A stretch of 64,000 nucleotides of DNA, from assembly GCA_029204225.1 (NCBI GenBank), contig CM055109.1, positions 30,625,360 to 30,689,359 of the forward strand, read 5' to 3'. This stretch comes from Diphasiastrum complanatum. Taxonomy: Eukaryota > Streptophyta > Lycopodiopsida > Lycopodiales > Lycopodiaceae. The position numbers and the translations under genes were made by a program. The notes beneath the pieces are model-generated. The model searched no databases. It saw nothing but the letters and a program-made list of their open reading frames with translations, and had not been told where the DNA came from. Below are positions 1-12,700 of this stretch, one piece after another; position 1 is the stretch's first letter, and each line of letters opens with the position of its first letter.

Positions 1-1443
1 TTATAAGTGGGATATATTATATTTTTAAATAAGCTTAGTTTGACAACATTGTCTTTTCCTACAACCAATATCTCGTAATACTAAGATCATGTGATTTAGC
101 GAGTAAAATTACAATGATTTTAACATAAATTGTGAGCTTAGTTTTAAACAAAAATTAGCGAGTTATTAGTTGAAACAAAAGGTAGCCATCAATAAGTGCT
201 CTAATCGTATGAAGCTTTTAAGCTTTGAGCATAAAGACAAACGGTCTAGCACCATCTACTTGAGATTAAGAAAGTCTCCTTATGCTAAGGGACATGACAA
301 TTGAAAATGAGTTTTTCTCGTGACTTATTCTACTTTGGTGAATGACGTGCCTTAATGTTAAGATGAATGTGTATAAAACAATGCACATAATCAAACACAT
401 TGCAAATTTTAACAGATTAAAGGAACATATATTGGCATCATATATTATTTGCTAAATTTCTAGCATGCTTCCACAACTCTTAATGAATTTTAAAAATAAG
501 CAAGCCCAAATGAAGTGACCAATTTCCATAACCTTTAACATTTCAAGTGCAAATGCTTATGCTTTATGATTGTTATTGATGTTAACATCAATCTTCTAAG
601 AGAGTTGTTGCTTTGATAAGTGTGCCCATCAAGATTAACAATAATGCGTACATAATGTATGCTTACCGTACAAGCCTAACAACAAGATTAAACTATAGGA
701 TGTTTTGAGAGTAGTAACTAGCTATTTAAGACGTCCTCATATTTTTCTTTTTATAAAATCATGTCGCCAAATGAAAAATGATATATTTAAGGGTTGTCCA
801 CAAAATGTTTTGGCTGAACTACCAACAAAGCTCACCATATATTAGCATCCAATCATAAAACTCCCTACCTATCAACAAAGCATGCTAGAACCTACATGTC
901 CAAAAAAACTCATGGCTAAGAGAAATTAGCTTCTTTTCGCATGTGACTTTTCTTTCTATTTTGTATCAAGTTATGATGTCAAATTCCCCTCTACAACAAG
1001 TCATCCATGAAATTTATTCCAATTCATTGATTGCATAAAATGACTTGCAAATAAGTCGCCTACCAATATACATGTATGCATTTCAAACTACTTAGTAAAT
1101 ATGAGATGCAATTTAGCAACTTGCTATCATTATAAAAGCTAAATACAAATACAAATACAAATATGAATTTGGAAGGCACACAAGATTGAAGATCCTAGAA
1201 ATTTCTTGGAGTTATAATTAAAAAAAATAACATCAAAATATATTGTGAGTCTGACTATAAACTATTGAAGAAAACAATGCAATAGTCATGGTTTTAAAAC
1301 ATAATGGATTAACCACATTTATTCCTATAGCACAAGATAGTGTTGGAATAACTTTGTTGAGCCAAAATTGCAACAAGATACTTCCATTTGAAATGTCCTT
1401 GAAAACTTATCACATTGGGATTTTTCATCTTCAATCTCAATAG
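1..1443. other. AT-rich 3' flank of the sterol reductase gene
   Basis: No coding region is recognisable here. It lies downstream of the stop codon of the minus-strand sterol reductase gene, so its right part should hold the 3' UTR. A minus-strand AATAAA (plus-strand tttatt, 1318-1323) sits about 120 bases past the stop and is a candidate poly(A) signal. The rest is low-complexity AT-rich sequence with no repeat I can assign. Confidence 0.5.
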
Positions 1444-1597
1444 CTAATAAATACCAGGGAATATTCGCCAATGAACAACCTTACAATATTCCATCCACAC
1501 ACCCTTATACTTCTCCTTGCATTTTGCTTCATCTCTCCTTTCTCTCCATATAAGCAACACCAACAAGTATATAGGATAGAAATAAGGAACCATGGAA
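1444..1597 (-). CDS. FK: FK last exon
   Basis: It encodes residues 192-241 of the recovered protein and the TAG stop at 1444-1446. It follows a CTGCAG acceptor, and the first base completes the Ile codon split with the exon at 7052-7126. It carries VPYFYPIYLL followed by LLIWRERRDEAKCKEKY, the C-terminal sterol reductase signature with its conserved Arg-Arg-Asp and Cys. The protein ends in HWRIFPGIY, close to the aromatic C-terminus of plant homologues. Confidence 0.93.
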
Positions 1598-3693
1598 CTG
1601 CAGCAAAGGTCAAAAACTTTTGCTTAGACATGATAGTGGGCCTTAGCGAGATAAATATCTCCACGAAAGATATAGACAGGTAATTAGATCACATGTTTAT
1701 GTTTTATAGTACTTGGGGGATCATTAGTGATCTAAACACTTATAGGTCATATAATGCACATGGAATTCTAAATGGACCATGGGATCCACATGTATTATTA
1801 TTTATTATTTGGACCATGCATGTTTAGGACTTGGATCTATCATATATCATTACACATGTATTCGGGACGTATAACAATGTTGATTTTATTGACAATAAGA
1901 GTATGCAACAATTATGGAGTTTCATTAAGCATTACAACATTGTAGAAATATAAAATAATTCAGTTCAACTCGAAACAAGCAATTCATGTTAACTACATGA
2001 ATTCTACATCTCATTATTTGTTACAAACTTCAAATCTTTCAATCTATTCAAACACCAGATATCATTATGAAATTTTGAAGTTTGTATTGAAGTGTTAAAT
2101 TTTCACACAAAATAGCGACAGTCTAATCCTCATCTAAAAGAATGTCACAATATCATTACATTCAACTCTCATTAAAATCAATTCAAATTTCACAACCTAT
2201 ATATCAAACTTCGCAAAGTTTAAATTGCATGCTGATTTTTTGCAACATTCACTATATTTCACTTTGACATAATTCTACATTTATCAACAGACCTTCAACT
2301 TTAGTCAAAAGTAGAGGTTCAATATTTAGGTTACTCTATTCATGAGCACTTGGGCCCCTCTTAGTCATTAAATTCTATTGAGTACATTTCAAGTATGGTA
2401 TAAGAATAAATGACCAAATTAAACCACCAAGATCAACATGAGCATATACATGTCAAAAACTATTTCATGTCATGGTGCCGCCATGATCAGTGGATGTGGA
2501 GATTATAACTCCAAGTTTGAATCTTGAATTGGTTTGAAACTGACCCAATCAACTCACTTTGAATGCAAAAAAATTCTACAGCAAATTTTTTACTCGTGTA
2601 TCTTAGTCAGGTTTATACAAAATGAGTTTTGATTCAAATAGAACTCTCACTGAGTCCATGCAGAAGTTGCAAAGCTCCTATGTACCTAATCTACGTGAAT
2701 TATCCTATTACTCGAGCGTGAGATACATGCTCTTATTTATAATGTAAGAGGGCCAAAACTAGGGCTAGGTGTATGAAGTGTGACCGTTGACGTGCTTTGC
2801 TATGAAATAACTACTGCCATGTTTCAAACACATATTGAAGAACTCTATAGTATTCTTAAGTTATGAACTATAACACTAGATATTGAAGCCATTGATCCGA
2901 TTCTAAGGTTTGACTACTAGGTGTCTTGTTATCACTTATCAAATATATGCTATTGTGTGCTAAAACAATCACATGGTGCTCTTAAGTTATAACTTCTAAC
3001 ACTAAACAATGAAGCCACAAAGCATTCAGAATCTAGGATTTGAGAATAGACACAAACCATTCAGATTTTTAAGAGTAGACACGCTCAAAATGAAGTTGCT
3101 CAAAATGAACCTCAAATTTTAATCGGTAAATGTATATATGAAGAACACACATGTGAAAGAATTTGATGTGATTCATCATAGTTTATGGGATATGATTTTT
3201 TGAATAAGTGCTTGAAATGCACAATTTTGTGCGCATTTTGTGACGACTCTAGTGTTAATAACTAATCCAAACAACGCGAAATCAAATGCTCCACTACTTT
3301 TTCGTCAAAAAAAAAAATGTCTAATATTACTATGATATAAAATGCAATGAATCAAAATTTCCATGTTGGATCAATGATCAAGAGTCAAACAAGTGTACTA
3401 ACCAACAAGCCTTTGTGTTTGCATGCAAGCTACACGGTCTTTTAAATTGATCATGTGACAAACACCAACCACACATTAGAGAAAATTTGAGTACAAAAGG
3501 GGCCTTTCAAAAAGATACTTTTTATTTTATTTTTTCAAAAATTTCTTCCACATGGTCCAATCAAAGCACTCGAATTTGATCTACGTAACGTAGCTCCTTC
3601 AACTTGATTTTCTTTTCTTTTTGAAAGAACTGTAATTTTGCATCGGAGGCAGCCCGTAAATAAGCCATTTTATATGTAGTATAGTATGCAACT

Positions 3694-3758
<65 letters not shown>

Positions 3759-6700
3759 AGCGTAACTTTTAAACGACAATTTGGATTGAGATGATTACGG
3801 TGTCATTAGAAAGCCCTCGACGAGAGCTTTTCAACGACACCCAACACGACCTAGTTCTGAGCTACGGTGAAAAAGTTATGGCCAGTCAAAGTTCTGGTCG
3901 GTCAACCCGATATCTCTTTCAAGCGCAGTTGACCAGTTTGACCCGGGTCAAACTGGTCAACTGCGCTTGAAAGAGATATCGGGTTGACCGACCAAAACTT
4001 TGACTGGCCATAACTTCTTCACGGTAGCTCATAACTGGGTCATGTTGGATGTCGTTGAAAAGTTCTCGTTGAGGGCTTTCTAATGGCACCCTAATCGTCT
4101 CAATCCTAGTTGTCGTTCAAAAGTTATGATTTTTTTTCAGCCACAGACTATACTATGTACATAATAGCTAACCATCGAAGACTGTGTGGGTAATACTGCG
4201 GGCAAAAAAAGATTTTATTTTAGTATTTTACATTGCCAAATAATTGTCATCCAACGTGGCAATCCTTATAGGGCCCTTTCCAAGGCCAAATTTTCTCTAA
4301 TGTACCCTTACTTTTCAATAAATTTGAGTAACTAAACAACTGATATGAAAATGGTGGTCTATTCTAGTTTGATGAAATTCTATACAAAATGTACATATAT
4401 ACTTGGCACAAACATTCTATGCTACGAGAGTAGAGTACACTAAAATACATCAATTTTTTTACAAAATAATCTCTTACTATAGTATTACTCGGGCATACCA
4501 CTTAAGTTGTGGGGAAGTTCAGCCTCAACTCTATTGGTTCTTCATTGATGTACAAAAAGGAACCAAAGAACTAACATAAAGCCAAACACAACCACTTTAC
4601 AAGCTTCTTTCAAAACTCAATAAACTTTTTATATGCAAATTCAACACAATTATCTAATATGACATACACAAACCAAATGGTGAATAAACTCATATCTAAG
4701 CCTAAGGAATGAAAGGCATCTTGGTTTCCAAGGGGGGCTTGAACTTGGGACCAACAAAACTTTGGATGCCAAGCTAATCAATTGAGCCAACCCCATTGGA
4801 TAGTGAAAATCAACACGCATAACGTTTTTTAAAGTATAAATTGAACCCAAATGCAATGAAGTGTATTATGAATTCAATGAGGGGTTAAATTTGAAGGCAA
4901 TGAGGAATAAGCCTAAGCTCTCAAGGAGTAAGGGCTAGAAGCCCAATTACACACAAGAGAGATGAGTAGAAATATGAGTGCCGATGAGGTAGGGGTTAGA
5001 AATCAAGTGCCAATGATGGTGAGGGGTAGAAACATGAGAGCACCAATTAAGGAGACGGGTGGAAATCTGAGTGTGCAAATGAGATATGGGCTAGAAAATT
5101 GGCATGCTAATAAGATAAGAGGGTTGAAGACCCAATTGCAAAAAGAGGGGTAGCGAAAATGAGAGAGAGAAAAAGAAAAAAGAAATTTTTTTTAATATCT
5201 TATCGATCCCAAAAGGGACATAAGAAAAAACAAGTATATCTCAAGTGTGTAAAATGAAACTTTGGGGACTTGAAACATCTTCAATACAACAATAAAAAAA
5301 TGTGTATAAATCTAGAATCAATAATAAAATAGCTCCGAAGTTAAAACTAATGGCATGTGGTAGTGTTGTCATCTACTCCCAATAAAGAATGCGGTGATAT
5401 GCGTCCTTACTGAAGGTAGAACTGCTATAGGTGGTGTGTCATCGTCATCGTCATTGTCGTGCAGACCGTATATGATAACTCGGATGATGTCCTCTAGCTA
5501 GGGCGAGCCCCACTCTAGTGGCCATATGGTGTTGTGTATGTTGCATGTGCTCTTTGGATCTCTATGTTGGTCTTGAGGACAACATTATCATCTGACTCTA
5601 AATAGGCCCAAATTCCCATAGAGAAGAAAGAAGATATGGAGTTGTGTATCAGGATGACTCTGCTACTCATCCTGATATAAAAACATCTCTCATATCATGA
5701 GGGTGACACATATCTGATCCTTGTGTGCAATGAGTGAGCCCAAGGTGATTGGCGTGTCTATGAAGAGGCAATAATATCCTTAACCAATCTCATAGTATAT
5801 GGGATACTTGAAGATGAAGTGCTCCTCAGCCTCACCAAGTGTGCACAACTAACATATCTTGTCACTCCATGGGATATCTTGGAAGCACCTAGGCTCTATC
5901 GCAAGCTGGCGACTCTAGCTAGCCAAAAATGAATCTGAGGCCATGAATTTTTTTTGAATCCAGATAATGTGGCAAGGTAGGGAGACCAAGTGCATCCAAC
6001 TTTTTAAATTGAGTTGGGATATTGGGCCTACCATGTACATTGAATATAAACTCAATAAAGGGTACCAATGGAAAGATGTAAAATGGGAATGCCAAGTGTG
6101 TCCATATTTCAACAACTCTAGTACGACATTGTTCAGTTCCAACTTTCAATGGGATTCTTGGTCTATACACCTAGCTTGGGGTCTATTTGGCCAATGCATT
6201 GCATCCTTTGATAGCTATAGAATGGCATTTTTTAGCCAAATTAATTTAATTGATGTTTCCATGTGGCATCATTTTAGAGTATATTCAAATTGTTTGAATA
6301 GGTGGAGTTTGCTTAATCTACTGTCTTTTAGTTCTTGGCCTCTATCAGAAAAGGCTAAATAATCTTTGGCTCACAATTATGCATTTTAGTACTTTTTTGT
6401 AGTTCTTTTCCAACTAGCAATTTTGCCATTTATGCATTTTTGCAAATTTCTCTTTGGCATCAACATTTTGTAGCATTTTCTTTAACATATGCATTTCTGT
6501 GACATTTTTATTTTATAGTTTTCTCAAACATCAAGGACAATGATATTGTTGGTAAGGGAGGTTCATAGACATGTAGTTAGGGCATATATTGACATCATGC
6601 AATACTTGAGACCTCATTAATTCATTAACACATTCAAGTTACCTCTTGATAACCATGGTCTATTTTTTATGTCGTCTACTCACTTGGGTTCATTTTGGTC

Positions 6701-9700
6701 CATGATTTGCTTTTTGGCAGGTCCATGTCCTTTTAGAAGAGCACTCATCTCAAAGTGGCCTCCAATCAATATAAGCATTTGGTAATTGATTAATATAAGG
6801 AAAACTGTGGCAATGTCTACTGTAAGAGGGCAATGTTCTATTGTTAATTGTCTTGATATCTTAGTTTGACGTTGATGTTCAATTGACAATTCACCTTCTA
6901 TTCTAAGCAATTATACGTGATCTTGTGTGGATGTGTTCTTAGCTAACATAGAGCAATTGAATTGAAACACAAAAATGCCAACAACCTAGGAAAATTGGTA
7001 AAAGTTATTGGTTGTTATCGCCTAATTTCTGCAATAGCATAAAGCACTTACATGGTTCCACATGGTAAACTAAACGATAGAGCAAGTAGCAAGTCCCCCA
7101 AATAATTGCAGTGTCTTGCAATACCCCTACAATATAACCACAGAACAAGAAAATAAGCAATCAAACAAAATCATAAAAGAAACATAGTTATAAGTAGATT
7201 TCAATCAAACATATTTGCATATGTCAAGAAGATTCAACATTTTTTGAAAAATTCAAATAAAGCAAAGTACCAAAAGAAAAAAAAAATATTTGAAACATAG
7301 GACCATGTATTTTTATTCAAGAGGGAAAAAAGAGAGGTATTCATTTTTTGTAGCAAAGATTTCCCAAAAAAACCCTAAATGATACTTTCACACATTGCCT
7401 AGCTTCCAAAAGGCATGGAGCCACATGCAAGTTTTATTTTATTTATTAAATCAGAAATGAAGATTACAATTCTGCATTAAATTGAAAAAATTCGAAAAGG
7501 TTAGAAACCTTTTGAATCAATATTTCATAGGATTTGATCTCTAATCATGTTATGCTCAGCACATTAACTTTTCCATTCCTAAACAATAGTTCAATTTGGA
7601 TCTAAATCAATTTGCTACCTTATTTCATCTTTCATACCTGATTAAGTATCATGTCTCTCAGTTGCATCATACTTTGCCGAGAGAAATCTTATGTAAGTCC
7701 AATATGGATGGAGTCAATCAGGAAACATGCGTCCTTCAACGAGAGATAAAAATCAATAAAAACCTTGATGGAGGAAAATGCATTTATTTCACCTATTCGA
7801 TTAAAAGCATTGACTACTTGATTAGTCGTGCCCTTTATATCTTGGATCTCATATTCAAAGTTCTACACTAGTTATGCCCATTTGGCTTTATGACTCCAAG
7901 ATCAGGCCACTTATAATATTACGAGGTTGGTTGTTCGTAGATACCAAAAGCTTACTTCAAGCTGAAGCTTTTCCTCGGTTGAAGGATGAAAAAAAGGGCG
8001 CCACCACCTTTTACCCTTCCTCTTTGCCACTTTCACGATGGGAACATGTTTGCCTTCATGCTTATACTTTTGGAGAGAACCTCAATCCTTCCCCACACAA
8101 TGTGTGTTGAGTGATTTTCACCCCTTTAATGTCTCCAAGTTTTAAGAGCATAAATAACAACAATCTTTTGTTTGCTGAGTAGTATACATGATCTGGATAT
8201 CGCTCAACTTTTTAGTCATGAAAGCTAATGATAAGTGCCTTTTATACATTGTATCTCATAATCAAATTCTTAGGAGGGCCAACTATTTTCCCTCCAAAAG
8301 CCTTGCCTCCCTTTATTTTTGAATCTTACTTTAGGGTCCATCAAGGGAGCATTAGTAGGCCCCTATGTACATTCATTTTTCAGCTATTGATTTGGTATCA
8401 CTTGTCTTTGTGGGAGCACTTGACTTTGCTATTGCTTGTTGAATGGGCTGTAACTAATGATGCTTTGTGTTGCTAGCTTGCCATTCTGTGGCAGATTATT
8501 AGAATTTAAGTCTGCTTCACATATTGTCATTCCTTGCTTCATTGATGCTAAAATCTGTGATTTTCATCATAATTATGTAATGATAACCCGTAACTTTACG
8601 GAGTATTACTTGCTCCTAAGAACAAAAGTTTCTACATCCTCTCTTGTTCCTATTCTGCAAAAGATTCTCTACAACAACAAAATTCTACCTGTGATGTCGT
8701 AGAGTGTTTTTGCAATACCCATGTGAGGATTAAGCACATGCAAATGGAGATACAAGGCACAATAATTTGCAATAAGTAAAAATCTAGAATTCTTACCAAT
8801 AACCTGAAACAAGTAGTTTTCCTCCAATTGTCTTTGCTGGCTGGCCCCAGATAAGTGCCTTAGGGTCCTTTTTAAACAAGTGCTTCTGTCTATTTGAACC
8901 ACGGAATATAGTATAACTGCAAAGACAAATCACAATTTGCAATGTCATTGTTAACTGAAAACTAGTTATATATTTAGTATAATCAGTACAGGAAGATTCC
9001 AGTCACCAAAGTGCTACACAGTATACAAAAAATCATGGGTCTTGAAATGACTGGAAATTCTCCATTTAAATGCTGGTTCAGATCGACATTATCTATATTC
9101 TTGAATCTTTATACCTGTGCACGTCTATATGTATCTGTTTGTCTCTTATTCACTATATGTGCTCAACAAATAGATATGTCTTTCAATGTCTTATCGATCA
9201 TACATATGTTGTCAGCTTGTCATATTCCTGAGCATAGAAAGAACATAAGGAAATTCGCAATCGCAATCTATTCTCCATTTATAAATATGTATAGGCATCT
9301 GTTAGCAAAGGGATTGGGATACATGTGCCTTGTTTATTTGTTTGGTGTTAACATTCTTGCATTCTTGCACTAAAGCATATAACCAATTGAAGAGCCAAAG
9401 AGCTCCTGATCACTAAGCTGGGTATCAGTAAGTTAAATTGCACTAGTAGATGGCTGGACAGAGGAGTTATTCTCCTTAGATGACAGCTGGGTTCTATTGT
9501 ATGAGAGCCTGCAAAAAGGCTTTTCGTTCTCAGGACGAGAACCCTGGATCACTGTCTTTCTGCTCTTCTATCATTTCCTAATGAATGGGTTCATAACTGG
9601 TATTTTAGCAGAAGACTTCTTGTAAAGGAAAAAGTTCTCTATTTTGGTGACAGTTCACACACTCTAGCAAAAAAATGTTACCTGCCTGATGTCAAAGAAT

Positions 9701-12700
9701 AATGGCAGCCTTTTTCTTCCAAACTGGGGGGCACTATGGTGGAGGACAAGCAAGATGACACCTTTCGAAGTGTATTGCTAGTTTTTTCTTACAGGAAACG
9801 ACAGGCCGCCAACCTAACAAGCATCAAAATCTCATCTTCTTATGCAAGTTGATGTTGCAACCCGATGAAAGGATTGAGCACACAAGTTGTAAACAGTATG
9901 GTTTGGCCTTAGAAGAAAAGCATCAGCCTTTCCTCAAGAGAGACTACTTTGTTGAATGAGGACTTTTATTGGGCAAAGTAATGAATTAGTTTCATAGAAC
10001 ATGATTGTTCATCATAACAATCCATCCCATGAATACTTAAGACTCACACTTCAAAGATACACACCTCTTTTAAATCATCAGCATTGGTCAACCTTAACAG
10101 AGGCTTTAGGGCATTAAATCACCTTCCAGATAAGTTTGAAAGATTTTAAGCCAATCAACTGTTAAAACTTAACAGGCTACCCTCAAAAAGGGTCTAGGAC
10201 AAGAATAGGGATTGTGGAGGAATTTACCTTTCTCAATAATCGATAAGCTTGCTAGAGGATTCAAGGTAAGGAAACCCCCCCTCCCAGCCCCCCCAAAAAA
10301 AAACGAAAATTGACAGATTTTAAGTCAGTCAACTGTTAAATCTTACAGGTTCAAAAGCAAGTTTCTGGCACAATTTGGTTCTACCTTGGCTCCAATATAA
10401 TTGTTGCCTAAGACAGCAAATTTGAAAGTTTACAACTTGTACTCAAAATCTTTTGAGTCCTTAATTATTGCTAACCAAGGTATAAAACAATTTTTAAGAG
10501 GATCTTACATATTTTGGAACATAATACACTTCTGGTTTTGCTACACCAAGACACTGAATTTAGAGTAGCTTTAGCAGTTCTGGTTTTATTTGACTCCCAT
10601 TCCATCATTGTGGCACACCAGAAAGCTTGAGGACAATTTCAAATTCTTAGTATGCATTCAAAGTGGTTTCCTTTTCTCGACCATTGTCAAAGTTAGCATA
10701 TGGTCAAAGGCTTTGATTTAGTGGGACTAGGTGAATGACATAAGTAGTACAGCAAGACCAATCCAATGGTAGCCCAGACAGCACAAGCACATCTTGCTAT
10801 GCGCTAAGCAAGCTCTAAATTAAAATATAGGTTGTGCTATCCATACCCGAATATGAAGACTATTATGTTAAGAATTGCAGCAAAAACTGTGAGGTCAACT
10901 GTATGCTTTAAAAGCCACCAACCCTGCACCCAAAGTTGCAGTGTGCACACAGGTATAAACACTTTCACCATATATACGTAGTCATAACGACACAACTACA
11001 TCATGATAATAGTATAGTATATACTCATTTGAAACTAAGTGGCTTACCTGAATGCTGAAGGTGAAAGGAATCCAAACCAAATCCCCAAAAACTAGCATGA
11101 AACCAAATTTTTCTGCAATTATATCCCACCTACAGCACAGATATTCGCCTATTTTTGAATCATACGCCTCAGGACGCACCATATTTGTGGCAATACAAAT
11201 ACAAGTAGCAATAGACTACAAGGATGTATTTGTCTAGTTGTAGAGAAAAGAAAAATCAAACTTTAGGTTAATCTTCATGGTTCGCAATAAGCAGGCAGTG
11301 CAGATGCTTTTCATAGAGAATGCTATTTACACTTTTCCATTCAAAAATAAAACAACTTTTTACTATTCAACATAAATGAAACAGAAAAACAACTGCTAGT
11401 TTGAGAGGGCAAACCGTGTCGTACGTTGAAGTCATATATTCTTCAAACCAGAAATAATCTAGGACATAGATCTGCAGAAGAAGCCAAATAAGAGTTACAG
11501 CAATTATTCAATCAGTTTCTTAAATCAGAACCCTGAGTAGTGCATGTTGTTGACAAGTTGAAATTTCGGAGACAACACATTTTATGCTAATAGTGCTTCA
11601 ATACTTAAAAGTATATGATGCCTATGTGATGCACATACTAGTACATGTCAACTTGGTCTTTCAATCATGAATATGATACGTAAGCAATCAAAAGAATCCA
11701 CAGCGCCGCAATGATGTTGGTACTGTATAGGAGTACACTTGATATCTGAGATATTTCTTTACCAAATGCAAGTAATGGAGAATAGTATACATACTAATAC
11801 AAATGATCCTTAGAATGACTTTGTACAGTTATCAAAGCTGCAAAAGAGTGCAAATCACAATCAAATAGAGTATTCATAGTCAGGAATTTCAGTCAGCAAT
11901 CACTGCTCAGTGATAATCAAAGAAAGAAATAGTAGAAAAGGGTATCAGAAGAACATGAGAATGATAGGGGATCAGAAGAACATGAGAATAATAGGGGATA
12001 CAAGAAACAAAAAACAAGCCAGGAGGGAATACAGTTCAGATCTTAAGACGTTATATGTATTAATGGTAGAGACAAAAGCATTAGACATAGATTTACAGGA
12101 TCACATCAGAAAAAAGAAAATCGAACATACATACAGCAACAAAACTTTGATAAAGAAGCATTGAAAGTGATAAATTCCCATGAAGCTGAATCTGTTGAGC
12201 AGCAATTGACAGGTTAATCAAAAGCCATCCCATCATCCCTGCTCGTATCCAGAAAAATCTGCAGTATTGAAATGTGTCACAAGAACCCAGCATGCAGGTG
12301 TTTAGCAGACCTAGCAGCCTTCATTTCACTTTTATATGCCACTTTGTCAAAAGAAAGGAAAACTTCCCTAACTAAACTTTTAATACAACAGCTGGTAAAA
12401 GCATTCTATAGTTACTAAACTTTTGCCCCTCAAGATACCCTTACGCTTCTCTCATGTTTACTTGGAGATGTTAGGAGCAACTTCAAAGTCATACATAAAA
12501 AACAAAGAATGAATATTTCATACCACAAGTACGAGTGCCAAGAATTTAGAAACCACCTCTATTCTTTACAGCATGATGGTGTTTGCTTTCCTTCTAAGAA
12601 GAACATGCATGCATCAGCCTAGTCCCAATGACATATGTTAAGCCAGAATTATATACATATCTCTCTGCTGCAGTGATGGCGCCCTAGCGTGCTGCTACTG

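Larger units (their letters stand above)
1598..7051 (-). other. FK intron, 5.45 kb, with repeat insertions
   Basis: This intron lies between the exons at 7052-7126 and 1444-1597, with donor GTAAGT and acceptor CTGCAG. It contains a poly(A) run, a large palindrome and a minus-strand LINE 3' fragment, listed separately. The rest (1598-3650, 4210-5370 and 6180-7051) is AT-rich with nothing I can assign. A loose purine-rich patch at 4960-5190 repeats variants of AGAAATGAGAG-type words. Confidence 0.8.

Noticed and set aside
8669-8710. Minus-strand GIAKTLYDITG as the sterol reductase exon after SGYW
   Set aside because: It lacks an acceptor AG and the conserved RHCNYLGD. The true exon with correct phase is at 7052-7126.
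9011-9373. 120-codon plus-strand ORF as a gene
   Set aside because: It lies inside an FK intron, has no recognisable domain and mixed low-complexity content. Chance is likely in AT-rich DNA.
10130-10350. Short duplication (AGATTTTAAG...AACTGTTAAA) as a transposon footprint
   Set aside because: Only ~35 bp are shared, without terminal repeats or target duplication, so it is not classifiable.
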